DNA of 9,298 nucleotides, from the NCBI GenBank assembly GCA_001800095.1, contig MGUT01000025.1, positions 9,209-18,506 on the forward strand, given 5' to 3'. This stretch comes from Elusimicrobia bacterium RIFCSPLOWO2_01_FULL_64_13. GTDB lineage: Bacteria > Elusimicrobiota > Elusimicrobia > 2-02-FULL-39-32. A program made the translations under genes and the position numbers. Positions 1 through 7,062 of this stretch are shown here, piece by piece (the stretch's first letter is position 1; the number at the start of each line of letters is the position of its first letter). The notes under the pieces are model-generated. The model searched no databases. It saw only the letters and a list, made by a program, of their open reading frames with translations, and was not told the DNA's origin.

Positions 1-746
1 GCCAAAGAGGAGGGAAAAGCCGAGCCGAGCCCCAGGACGACCTGCGCGGCGAAGAGGACGGCCAGGACCAGCCCCAGCCCGGACAGGTCCCGGCGCGTCC
101 AATATTGGCGCACGAGTTTCAGAGACAAGAGCAGGACCGCCAGGCCCACCACCGCGGCGTTGGCCATGTGCCAATGCAGGATGCGTTCAGCCCCGGCGTG
201 CCTGTAGGCCGCGCCCAGGAAAAGCTGGAAGTAAGCCGCCAAAAAAGCGAAGATCGCGAGGCGCCTCAACTGCCGGGGATGGCGCGGATGGACCCAGGAC
301 TTCTGCGAAGATTCCGGAGCAGCGGGACGGCTGAAATAGGCGACGGCGGCCGTCAGGCAGAAAACGGTCTGGCCCAAGAATCCATGGGCGATGGATATCC
401 CGGGCGGGAGGCGATAGAGGACCGTGAGGCCGCCCAGGACCGCCTGCAGGACCACGCAGAGGAGGGCGGACGTTCCCAGCCAGCAAAGCCACCTGCGCTC
501 CTCCTTCAGCCACAGCCATCCGCTCTGAAAAGCGATCAGGATGCCGGCGAATCCGGCGATCACCCTGTGGCCGTGCTCATAAAACACCCCCCCGGCCATG
601 GGAGGGAACCATTGCCCGAAAGAGAGGGGCCAGTCAGGAACGGACAGCCCGGAGCCGGTGGACGTGACCAGGGCTCCGGCCACGATCAGGAAGAAGGTGA
701 CGATGGACGTGAAGAGGGTGAAACCGGCGAGAGAAGGGGTTTTCAT
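1..746 (-). CDS. COX15/CtaA-family heme A synthase, partial (3' end outside window)
   Basis: This is a polytopic membrane protein of the family that oxidises the C8 methyl of heme O to make heme A for cytochrome oxidases. Only the first 248 codons are present, and no stop occurs before the window edge. Residues 29-43 carry the family hallmark STGSGLSVPDWPLSF, and 57-61 is EHGHR, the first heme-binding His motif. Further candidate heme His residues are His121 (IAHG) and His191/His193 (HWHMA). Hydrophobic segments lie near residues 8-26, 63-78, 88-110, 120-138, 163-180, 194-210 and 222-240. The ATG at 746 is chosen because the protein then begins with a short polar stretch before the first helix, and a good promoter lies just upstream. 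No Shine-Dalgarno is visible. Family membership is secure. Heme A synthase activity is inferred, since some relatives in the superfamily have other or unknown roles and the last His lies outside the window. Confidence 0.88.
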   Translation of the reverse strand, partial: MKTPSLAGFTLFTSIVTFFLIVAGALVTSTGSGLSVPDWPLSFGQWFPPMAGGVFYEHGHRVIAGFAGILIAFQSGWLWLKEERRWLCWLGTSALLCVVLQAVLGGLTVLYRLPPGISIAHGFLGQTVFCLTAAVAYFSRPAAPESSQKSWVHPRHPRQLRRLAIFAFLAAYFQLFLGAAYRHAGAERILHWHMANAAVVGLAVLLLSLKLVRQYWTRRDLSGLGLVLAVLFAAQVVLGLGSAFPSSL

Positions 747-768
747 TTATGCGGTTATTAATGAACTT

Positions 769-797
769 ATTTTATCATTCGGCAAGCCGTCAGTCAA
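769..797 (-). promoter_or_regulatory. Sigma-70-type promoter for the COX15/CtaA gene
   Basis: On the minus strand a -35 box TTGACT (797-792) is followed by a 17-bp spacer and a -10 box TAAAAT (774-769). A start about 7 bases after the -10 box would fall near 762 and give a leader of roughly 15 bases before the ATG at 746, without a ribosome-binding site. The stretch 747-780 is AT-rich in a GC-rich region. This is by-eye matching to the consensus and is not experimental. Confidence 0.62.
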
Positions 798-807
798 CGG
801 AACCGGC

Positions 808-824
808 CCCGCCTCGCGGGCGGG
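808..824 (-). terminator. GC hairpin after the DUF2723-TPR gene, possible weak terminator
   Basis: A 6-bp perfect stem (CCCGCC / GGCGGG) with a 5-base loop begins three bases after the stop codon of the glycosyltransferase gene. No run of U follows it, so it is not a canonical intrinsic terminator. It may pause RNA polymerase, protect the 3' end or act with Rho. It separates the long operon from the next promoter. Confidence 0.4.
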
Positions 825-826
825 AT

Positions 827-3040
827 TCAGGGGCGCCTCTTGGAGAGGACCCGGATCCATCCCCGCACTTTGGCGGAATCTTCCGCTCCAGGGGAAAGCT
901 CGAGATATTCGCGGAAGCTGTCCGCCGCTTCCTCGGCCAGACCCAGGGCCCGCAGGGCCAGCCCCAAATTGAAATGCGCCGGGACGTATGAGGGATCGGC
1001 CTCGATGCATTTCCTGAACCATTTCTCCGCCGTGATCCAGTTATTTTCATCGAGATAGGCCAGGCCCATCTCGTTCATGGCGCCGGCGTTGCCGGGATGG
1101 ACCTGAAGGACTTCCTCCAGGGTCTTCCTGGCCAGGGACGGCTGTTCCATCCGCCTCTGACAGAGGGCCAGGTAATAGAGGAGCGTCCCCCTGTCCGCGG
1201 CATGGGCCGCCCCCTGCCGGAATATTTCCGCCGCGCGGAGGTATCTGCCCTGCAGGAACTCGTTGAGCCCGAGGTTGTTCCAGGCCTGGGTCAGGTCGGG
1301 CTGGCGGAGGAGAGCCGCCCTGAAATACGCCTCGGCCCGGCCGTATTCCTTATGATTCTGCTCGACGATCCCTATATTGTTGAGGGCGGAACTCGCGCGG
1401 GAGCGCAGGTGCCTGGTGAAAAAGCCATCCGAATGATCCACCGCCAGGTCCCGGCCCGTCCCGCGCTCGACGTAGAACCGGAAAATTTCCTGCGATTCCC
1501 GGAAATCCTTCAGGGAACGCGCGTTCCCAGCCCGCGACAGGAGCCCCGCGGGACCGTTCGGCAGACCCGCCGGGAATTTGGACGGGTGGTCGGAGTAGAG
1601 GGGCCGTCCGGTCCCGGCGTGGCGGGCCAGGAGCGCGGAGATGAATTCCGGCGCGCTCCTGAACTCGCCGGGAGGCGCGAGCTCGGGATGGCGCTCCCTG
1701 ATCTGCCTGTACCCCCAGAACGTCCGCAGGGTCATGAGGGGGACCACGTCCCTCCGCAGCCCCCCGGCGGTCTGGAGGTAGCTGACGACGAACGCGGTCG
1801 TGTCGTCGGGATCATAGAGGGATGAATCCTTCGGCATGGTCTTGAGGACGTTCTTCCCGTAGTCGTAGGCCGAGAAGTCCCGCCGGGCCGATTTAAAACG
1901 GGTGAACAGCGCCGCCAGGACGACCGCGGACCAGCCCAGGGCCGGGACGGCGCGGCGCGGGACCCTTTTTTCCAGCCACCCCAGCCCCTCATTGAACCCC
2001 GCCGCCATCCAGGGAACGGTGAGCAGGTGCGCCATCACGAAATAGGGTTCGAGGATAGGCAGGCTGGTCTCGGACGCGGCCGGCAGGTTGGAGAGCAGGA
2101 TGAAGACCGGCGACGCGAGGAGGTAGCCCGCCCCGCAGAAGACCAGCTCCCGGCTTTTTCCGGACCCGCGCCGGCGGGCCGGAACGAACAGCCCGGCCGC
2201 CGCGGCCAGGACGCCCCAGACCCGGAGTTCGCCGTACAAGGCGCGAAAGTATATCCCCGCCTGGGAGACGAAACCCGGCAGGGTCCAGGCGAGCCGGCTC
2301 TCCTCGGGATGGAGTTTCAGCCCCCCGTAGTCCGCCCGCGTGATGAGCCGGAATACCCTCCTGAAACTTTCGGGGTCTCCCCAGTCCAGAACCGGCTGGC
2401 GGAAAGAGCGGACGGGATAATAGGCCACGAGGGTGAACCCGAGGGACCCGAAGAACGCGCAGGCGGCCAGGGTCCGCGCCTTTTCCCCGCGGTCCGGACC
2501 GGAGGAGTCCCACGCGAACCAAAGCAATCCGGGCAGGAGGAAGACGATGGTGGGCTGGTTCAGGAGCCCCAGGCCCAGAAGAAAAAAGGCCAGGTAGACG
2601 AATCGCGTCCTCTCTTTCGCTCCGGCCGGGCCGGACTCGAGGACCACGGCCAGGATGACGGCGGCCAGGAACCCGTTCAACGTGTACATTTCCGACACCA
2701 GAGACAGACGCAGGACCGCCGGCGAAAACAGCCAGACCGCCGCGCCGAAAAAAGCGGCGACGGGCCTGACCCGCCTGGACAGCGCCCACACGAGCAGTCC
2801 CGCGGCGGCGGCGGTCCAGAGAGAGGAAAGGACGTTCGCCTGATAGGCCGGGTTCCCGAACGGGAGCAGGGCCATGGCGGCGCGGGTCGCCAGGACATAG
2901 AGCGCGTAGCCGGGCGGATGGGCGATGCCCAGGGACAGGGCGGCGGCGGCCAGGTCCCCCGAATCCCTGTAAGGCGCGAGCGTCCCGTAGAGGTTCGCCA
3001 GAAGCCAGCCGAACGTCCCTATAAGGACGGCCGGGATCAT
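827..3040 (-). CDS. DUF2723-family membrane glycosyltransferase with C-terminal TPR repeats
   Basis: The 737-residue protein has two parts. The N-terminal part (about 1-380) is a multi-spanning membrane domain of the DUF2723 / protein O-mannosyltransferase-like (GT-C) type. It contains RDSGD at 25-29, where an acidic residue of the first extracytoplasmic loop is expected to be catalytic, and the family motif HPPGYALY at 41-48. About ten hydrophobic segments can be seen, including 3-20, 68-87, 94-110, 120-136, 147-175, 190-210, 275-287, 298-318, 333-347 and 366-380. A soluble region (385-545) follows, then about five tandem 34-residue TPR units (549-718, for example NNIGIVEQNHKEYGRAEAYF and AWNNLGLNEFLQGRYLRAAE). 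The likely role is transfer of a sugar from a lipid carrier to a protein or envelope substrate, with the TPRs binding a partner or acceptor. Substrate and sugar are unknown. It starts 9 bases after priA, is probably translated from the same mRNA, and shows no clear Shine-Dalgarno. Confidence 0.85.
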   Translation of the reverse strand: MIPAVLIGTFGWLLANLYGTLAPYRDSGDLAAAALSLGIAHPPGYALYVLATRAAMALLPFGNPAYQANVLSSLWTAAAAGLLVWALSRRVRPVAAFFGAAVWLFSPAVLRLSLVSEMYTLNGFLAAVILAVVLESGPAGAKERTRFVYLAFFLLGLGLLNQPTIVFLLPGLLWFAWDSSGPDRGEKARTLAACAFFGSLGFTLVAYYPVRSFRQPVLDWGDPESFRRVFRLITRADYGGLKLHPEESRLAWTLPGFVSQAGIYFRALYGELRVWGVLAAAAGLFVPARRRGSGKSRELVFCGAGYLLASPVFILLSNLPAASETSLPILEPYFVMAHLLTVPWMAAGFNEGLGWLEKRVPRRAVPALGWSAVVLAALFTRFKSARRDFSAYDYGKNVLKTMPKDSSLYDPDDTTAFVVSYLQTAGGLRRDVVPLMTLRTFWGYRQIRERHPELAPPGEFRSAPEFISALLARHAGTGRPLYSDHPSKFPAGLPNGPAGLLSRAGNARSLKDFRESQEIFRFYVERGTGRDLAVDHSDGFFTRHLRSRASSALNNIGIVEQNHKEYGRAEAYFRAALLRQPDLTQAWNNLGLNEFLQGRYLRAAEIFRQGAAHAADRGTLLYYLALCQRRMEQPSLARKTLEEVLQVHPGNAGAMNEMGLAYLDENNWITAEKWFRKCIEADPSYVPAHFNLGLALRALGLAEEAADSFREYLELSPGAEDSAKVRGWIRVLSKRRP

Positions 3041-3049
3041 GGCCGGCGC

Positions 3050-5104
3050 CTACAGCACGTCATAAGGGTCCACGTCGATGATGACCTTGACCCCGGACTT
3101 GGGCGCGAAGGCGGCCCCCGCTTGGGACACGCGCGGGACCTGGCCGGGTTCCAGGCATTTGACCAGGATCTGCCAGCGGAGCTCCCCGTGAAGGTTCTCC
3201 CGGGAGGATGGTCCCGGTCCCAGGACCTGCTTCTCCTCCAGACCGGGGACTTCGAGGACGGCGGCGCGCAGCCGGTCCGACTCCGGCTCCACGAGTTCTT
3301 TTTTTTTGGCGCTGTGGATACGGAAGAGCACCGGAGTCGAGAAGGGAGGGTAAGCGAGGGCGCGGCGGAACTCGAGCTCCTTGGCGTAGAATTCCTCGTA
3401 GGAGCCGGCGCAGGCCGCCTTCAGGGCGTAATGGTCCGGCATCAGGGACTGCACGATGACCTTCGCCTTGAGCGAACCCCGCCCGGCGCGGCCCGTGGCC
3501 TGGGCGATCCACTGGAACGTCCTTTCCGCCGCCCGGAAATCGGGATGGTGGAGCGGGGTGTCGGCGTCGACGATCCCGACCACGCTCACCCTGGGGAAAT
3601 CCAGGCCCTGCGTGACCATCTGCGTGCCCACGAGGATGTCCGCGTCCTCCTTCCTGAACGCGCTCACCGTTTCGCGGGCCGCGTGCTTCCTTCTAGCCAC
3701 GTCGCGGTCCAGGCGCAGGACCCTGGCGGACGGGAACGTCTTCTTCGCTTCGGCCGCCACTTTCTGCGTGCCGAATCCGCCCAGCACCAGCGCGTCCGCC
3801 GCGCAGCCGCCGCATCGCGAAGGGAGGTCCATCTTCAAAAAGCAATGGTGGCAGGCCAGGGACTCCTCCCCGCCGGGTTCCTTGTGATGGATGAGCGTGA
3901 TCCTGCAGTTCGGGCATTCCCACACGCGGCCGCATCCCGCGCACAGGAGGTAGGTGGAGAACCCCCTGCGGTTCAGGGCCAGGATCACCTGTTCGCGCCT
4001 GGCCAGGGCGACGGTGACGGCGTCCTTCAACGCCGGCGTGAGAGCCGAAAAACCGTCCTGCCTTTTGCGCGAACTCCGGTAGGCCGTCTTCCGGTCCGCG
4101 ATCTCGACGATCGGGACGGTGTGGGAGGGCACCCTCCGGGTCAGTTTGAGCAGGCGATAGTCTCCCCGGGAGGCGCGGAAGTAGCTCTCCACGGACGGGG
4201 TGGCGCTGCCCAGGATGACCGTCGCGCGGCAGAGCTCGGCCAGGCGTATGGCCGCGTCCCTGGCGTGATAACGGGGCTTTTCCTCCTGCTTGTAGGAAAA
4301 ATCGTGCTCTTCATCGAGTATGATGACCCCGGGATTCGGGAGCGGGGCGAAGAGGGCCGAGCGAGCCCCGATGACGATGTCCACGCCGCCGTCATGGATC
4401 CTGTCGGAGACGAGCGTCCTTTCCCGGGGCGTGACCTGGGAATGCCAGACGCCGACCCGCTCGCCGAAACGCCCGCGCAGGATGTCCTGGAACGGGGCGC
4501 AGAGGGAGATCTCCGGCACCAGGAATATCGCCTGCCTTTTCACGGGCCCCGCCAAGGCCCGTTCGATCGCCTCGAGATAGACCTCCGTCTTGCCGGAGGA
4601 CGTCACGCCGTGCAGGAGATAGGTCGCGCACCCCCCTTCGGCCACGGCCGCGGCCACGGCGGAAGCGGCGCCGGTCTGCTCCTCCGTCAGGACGATCTCC
4701 CCCGGTTCCTCCGGGGGCCAACCGCCGGCGGAGGAAGCTCCGCCGGGATCGGGTCCGGGACTCCCGCGCGAAGGCCGGGAGGTCCGCCTCTGCGAGCCGG
4801 ACAACAGGGACGCCGCTTCTCCGAAACTGCAGGCGGTCCGTTCCGAGATCCAGCGGGCGAGCTCTATCAGGTGAGGCGGCACGGGCCGCGCCGGGCGGAA
4901 GAGGAAACGGATCTCCTTCAAGGAAGCCCGGGACGGGACGGCGGACCCGTTCCCGATGGAAACGACCAGGCCTTTCATGGTGCGGTTGCGGAAAGGCACC
5001 GCGGCCCACAATCCCGCGCGGACCTCTCCACGCAACGATTCCGGGACCGAATAAGTGAAGAGGGAGCGCAAGGGCAGGGGCAGAGCGACTTCGACGGTGG
5101 TCAT
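3050..5104 (-). CDS. priA: Primosomal protein N' (replication restart helicase PriA)
   Basis: PriA is the 3'-to-5' DNA helicase that recognises stalled forks and reloads the replicative helicase. The 684 residues match the family length (about 700). The N-terminal DNA-binding domain starts with VEVALPLPLRSLFTYSVP (4-21). Helicase motifs are Walker A GVTSSGKTE (166-174), DEEH (264-267), GSATPS (299-304), GTQM (493-496) and QATGRAGRG (535-543). All eight zinc-ligand cysteines are present between the helicase lobes: C388, C391, C397, C400, C418, C421, C431 and C434. The C-terminus ends in IDVDPYDVL, as usual for PriA. A low-complexity Ser/Gly/Pro linker at about 103-136 lies between the 3'-end-binding region and the helicase core. 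The gene starts 7 bases after udg. A run of nine A on the coding strand (3307-3299) encodes three lysines (600-602). Intact in this sequence. Confidence 0.97.
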   Translation of the reverse strand: MTTVEVALPLPLRSLFTYSVPESLRGEVRAGLWAAVPFRNRTMKGLVVSIGNGSAVPSRASLKEIRFLFRPARPVPPHLIELARWISERTACSFGEAASLLSGSQRRTSRPSRGSPGPDPGGASSAGGWPPEEPGEIVLTEEQTGAASAVAAAVAEGGCATYLLHGVTSSGKTEVYLEAIERALAGPVKRQAIFLVPEISLCAPFQDILRGRFGERVGVWHSQVTPRERTLVSDRIHDGGVDIVIGARSALFAPLPNPGVIILDEEHDFSYKQEEKPRYHARDAAIRLAELCRATVILGSATPSVESYFRASRGDYRLLKLTRRVPSHTVPIVEIADRKTAYRSSRKRQDGFSALTPALKDAVTVALARREQVILALNRRGFSTYLLCAGCGRVWECPNCRITLIHHKEPGGEESLACHHCFLKMDLPSRCGGCAADALVLGGFGTQKVAAEAKKTFPSARVLRLDRDVARRKHAARETVSAFRKEDADILVGTQMVTQGLDFPRVSVVGIVDADTPLHHPDFRAAERTFQWIAQATGRAGRGSLKAKVIVQSLMPDHYALKAACAGSYEEFYAKELEFRRALAYPPFSTPVLFRIHSAKKKELVEPESDRLRAAVLEVPGLEEKQVLGPGPSSRENLHGELRWQILVKCLEPGQVPRVSQAGAAFAPKSGVKVIIDVDPYDVL

Positions 5105-5111
5105 GCGGTCG

Positions 5112-5867
5112 TCAAGCGGGGTTCCTTTCCGGCGGGATGAGGCCCCTCAAGAGCTTCATGTCCTTCCAGGCATCCTTCTTCAAACTGGGGTCGCGCAGGA
5201 GGGCCGCCGGATGGAAAGTGGGGACCAGGGGCACCGTCCGCCCGGTATCGGCGATGGGATATCCATAGACCTTCCCCCGCAAGCGGGTGATGCCGTCCCC
5301 GGTCCGGAGGAGGGAGCGCGCCGCGGTCGCTCCCAGGGCGCAGATGACCGGAGGAGCGAGGATGCGGATCTGCGCCTCGAGGATGGGCCGGCAGGCCTCC
5401 ATCTCCTCGGGCAGGGGCGGGCGGTCGTTGCCCCTCATGTCCGGATGCTCCGGCTCCCGCATGGGATGGCACTTGACGATGTTGGCGATATAGACCGTCT
5501 CGCGCGAGAGGCCGATCGCCGCGAGGATCCTGTCCAAGAGCTCTCCCGCCTTCCCGACGAACGGAAGACCCTTCCGGTCCTCCTCATATCCCGGGCCTTC
5601 GCCGATGAAGAGGCCCTTGGGCCGGAGCGAGCCCATTCCGAAGACGATCTTTTTCCGGCTCTTTCCCAGGACGCAGTTCAGGCAGCCGGAGTAGCGGGCG
5701 TAAAGCTCCTCCAGACTCTCCGCGCGCGGCGGTCCTTTCGGGACGTCCCGGCGGGCGCGGTAGTAAAGCTCGGTCTCGCCGAAATCCTCCGCGGTCCGGA
5801 GGAATTCCCGGAGGGCGCCGGCCGTCCGCGGGTCTATTTTTGAACGAGGCGCATGATCTCCCGGCAT
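5112..5867 (-). CDS. Family 4 uracil-DNA glycosylase (4Fe-4S type)
   Basis: This enzyme removes uracil from DNA to start base-excision repair. From the ATG at 5867 it has 251 residues. Motif 1 is GEGPGYEED (89-97), equivalent to GEAPGxxED of family 4, and the active-site motif 2 is PTFHPAALLR (216-225). The four cysteines expected to bind the 4Fe-4S cluster are Cys62 and Cys65 (CLNC), Cys133 (VKCHP) and Cys159 (EACRP). The frame stays open upstream to an ATG at 6017, but that extension is Pro/Gly-rich, unlike the family, and lies wholly inside coaB. I therefore prefer 5867, which still overlaps the coaB 3' end by 34 bases and suggests translational coupling. No strong Shine-Dalgarno is visible. 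Related SPO1 DNA-polymerase-associated proteins share the fold, but the cluster cysteines and both motifs make glycosylase activity likely. Confidence 0.9.
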   Translation of the reverse strand: MPGDHAPRSKIDPRTAGALREFLRTAEDFGETELYYRARRDVPKGPPRAESLEELYARYSGCLNCVLGKSRKKIVFGMGSLRPKGLFIGEGPGYEEDRKGLPFVGKAGELLDRILAAIGLSRETVYIANIVKCHPMREPEHPDMRGNDRPPLPEEMEACRPILEAQIRILAPPVICALGATAARSLLRTGDGITRLRGKVYGYPIADTGRTVPLVPTFHPAALLRDPSLKKDAWKDMKLLRGLIPPERNPA

Positions 5868-6478
5868 ATGGCTCGCGCGCAGCGCTCCTTGGTCATGAGT
5901 CCCAGGGCCCGGGGCCGGGCTCCCGGGCGGAGGATCGTGGGCCGGATCCTTTCCGACTCCATCGTCTCCGGCCCGTTCAGTATGAGGAGGTCGCATCTCT
6001 TCCGGGCCATTTTCCACGACGCCCGGCGGAGCCCGCCGCGGCCTTCCAGAGCGAACCCGACCACGACGCGGCGCCCCTTCCTGCCTCCGGCCCAGTCGAG
6101 GATGTCCGGATTGGGCCGGAGTTCCACGCGCGCGGACCGGCCTCCGCTCCGGCTCATCTTGCCGGAGATCCTCCGCGCCGGCCTGAAATCCGACACCGCG
6201 GCGGCGGATATGAAGACGTCGGCCCGGCCGAACCTTTCCCTCACCCGGCTGAACATGTCCCTGGCCGAGCGGACCCGGACGGAACGGAACCGGCGCGGGA
6301 CGGCCACTCCCGGCCCGGAAACGATCTCCACCCCGGCGCCCAGGGCGGACAGGGCCCGCGCCAGGGCCAGGCCCATCCTGCCGGAGGAAGCGTTGGAGAG
6401 ATAGCGGACGGAGTCGAGGTATTCCCGGGTCGGGCCGACGGTCAAAAGGACTTTCTTGTTCGAAAGGGGTTGGAACAA
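5834..6478 (-). CDS. coaB: Phosphopantothenate-cysteine ligase (CoaB), separate reading frame with TTG start
   Basis: CoaB joins 4'-phosphopantothenate and cysteine using a nucleotide triphosphate, the second of the two steps usually carried out by bifunctional CoaBC. The 214-residue frame covers one full CoaB domain. Visible motifs are GPTREYLDSVRYLSNASSGR (15-34), AAAVSDFRP (92-100), the NPDIL element (123-127) and VGFALEG (140-146). The start is TTG at 6478, one base after the coaC stop (TGAATTG). No better ATG precedes the first conserved strand KKVLLTVGPTRE. The frame is open upstream into coaC, so a one-base change in the short A-run of coaC would give a single CoaBC protein. Either the genes are split and translationally coupled, or this is a frameshifted bifunctional gene. 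The ligase domain itself looks complete. Confidence 0.9.
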   Translation of the reverse strand: MFQPLSNKKVLLTVGPTREYLDSVRYLSNASSGRMGLALARALSALGAGVEIVSGPGVAVPRRFRSVRVRSARDMFSRVRERFGRADVFISAAAVSDFRPARRISGKMSRSGGRSARVELRPNPDILDWAGGRKGRRVVVGFALEGRGGLRRASWKMARKRCDLLILNGPETMESERIRPTILRPGARPRALGLMTKERCARAICREIMRLVQK

Positions 6479-6479
6479 T

Positions 6480-7046
6480 TCAGGAACGCCTGACGGCTTT
6501 TTTGGCCGCGGCGATGATGTCCGGCGTCCCGGCCAGCCTTCCCCATCCCGTATCGCCCCGGGTCAGGGGACCGCGCTCCGGCCCCACGAACACATAGCCG
6601 TAGCCGCGGAGCTTGCGGACGTTGGCTTTGGTCGCGGGATGGTTCCACATGACCTCGTGCATCGCGGGGGCGATGACGATGGGCGCGCGGGTGGAGAGGG
6701 CGACGGCGGTGACGATATCGTCCGCGAGTCCCGCGGCCAGGCGCGCGAGAGTGTTGGCGCTCGCGGGAGAGATCACCAGCACGTCGGCCCGTTCGGCGCG
6801 GTCGAGATGGTTGAATTTCCACACTCCCCGATCCCACACGTCGTCGGCCACCGGATGGCCGGAGAGCGCGCTGAAAGTCAGGGGAGAGACGAACTCCCCG
6901 GCCCCGCGGGTCATGAGGCAGAACACGTCGGCGCCTTCGTCCTTCAAGCGGCGGACGAGGTCGCAGGATTTATACAGGGCGATGCTCCCCGTCAGCCCCA
7001 GGAGGACCGTCCGGCCTTTCAGCGATGGTTGTCCCGCGGTCTTCAT
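6480..7046 (-). CDS. coaC: Phosphopantothenoylcysteine decarboxylase (CoaC), flavoprotein
   Basis: CoaC is an FMN enzyme that decarboxylates phosphopantothenoylcysteine to 4'-phosphopantetheine in coenzyme A synthesis. The 188 residues form one flavoprotein domain: the glycine-rich start LLGLTGSIALYKSCDLVRRL (15-34), the presumed catalytic His80 in FNHLDRAERAD, PASANT at 94-99 and PAMHEVMW at 127-134. The last motif has His130 where the E. coli-type motif PAMNxxMW has Asn. Where many CoaC proteins have ACGDxGxGR with a catalytic Cys, this one reads TRGDTGWGR (162-170), with Arg163 in the Cys position. As I recall them, actinobacterial CoaBC proteins carry the same kind of changes, so I do not read this as inactivation. 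The ATG at 7046 lies 16 bases after rpoZ and no Shine-Dalgarno is evident. The gene ends at TGA immediately before coaB. Confidence 0.93.
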   Translation of the reverse strand: MKTAGQPSLKGRTVLLGLTGSIALYKSCDLVRRLKDEGADVFCLMTRGAGEFVSPLTFSALSGHPVADDVWDRGVWKFNHLDRAERADVLVISPASANTLARLAAGLADDIVTAVALSTRAPIVIAPAMHEVMWNHPATKANVRKLRGYGYVFVGPERGPLTRGDTGWGRLAGTPDIIAAAKKAVRRS

Positions 7047-7062
7047 GCGCGGCCGTTTATCG

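Noticed and set aside
105..761. Plus-strand open frame over the heme A synthase region
   Set aside because: The minus strand encodes a clear COX15/CtaA protein with the GSGLSVPDWP and EHGHR motifs. The plus frame is low-complexity and without recognisable features.
2027..5140. Very long open frame on the plus strand (1,037 codons)
   Set aside because: It lies wholly antisense to priA and the DUF2723 gene, both of which have unmistakable family motifs. Its translation is Arg/Gly/Pro/Glu-rich without any domain. GC-rich codon bias commonly leaves such an open antisense frame.
5868..6017. N-terminal extension of the uracil-DNA glycosylase to an ATG at 6017
   Set aside because: The extra 50 residues are Pro/Gly/His-rich, unlike the family, and overlap entirely with the conserved C-terminal coaB coding region, so they are a reading-frame shadow.
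6480..7046. coaC as a pseudogene because of its altered motif residues
   Set aside because: The frame is intact, His80, PASANT and the FMN-binding regions are kept, and similar substitutions are known to me from functional actinobacterial enzymes.
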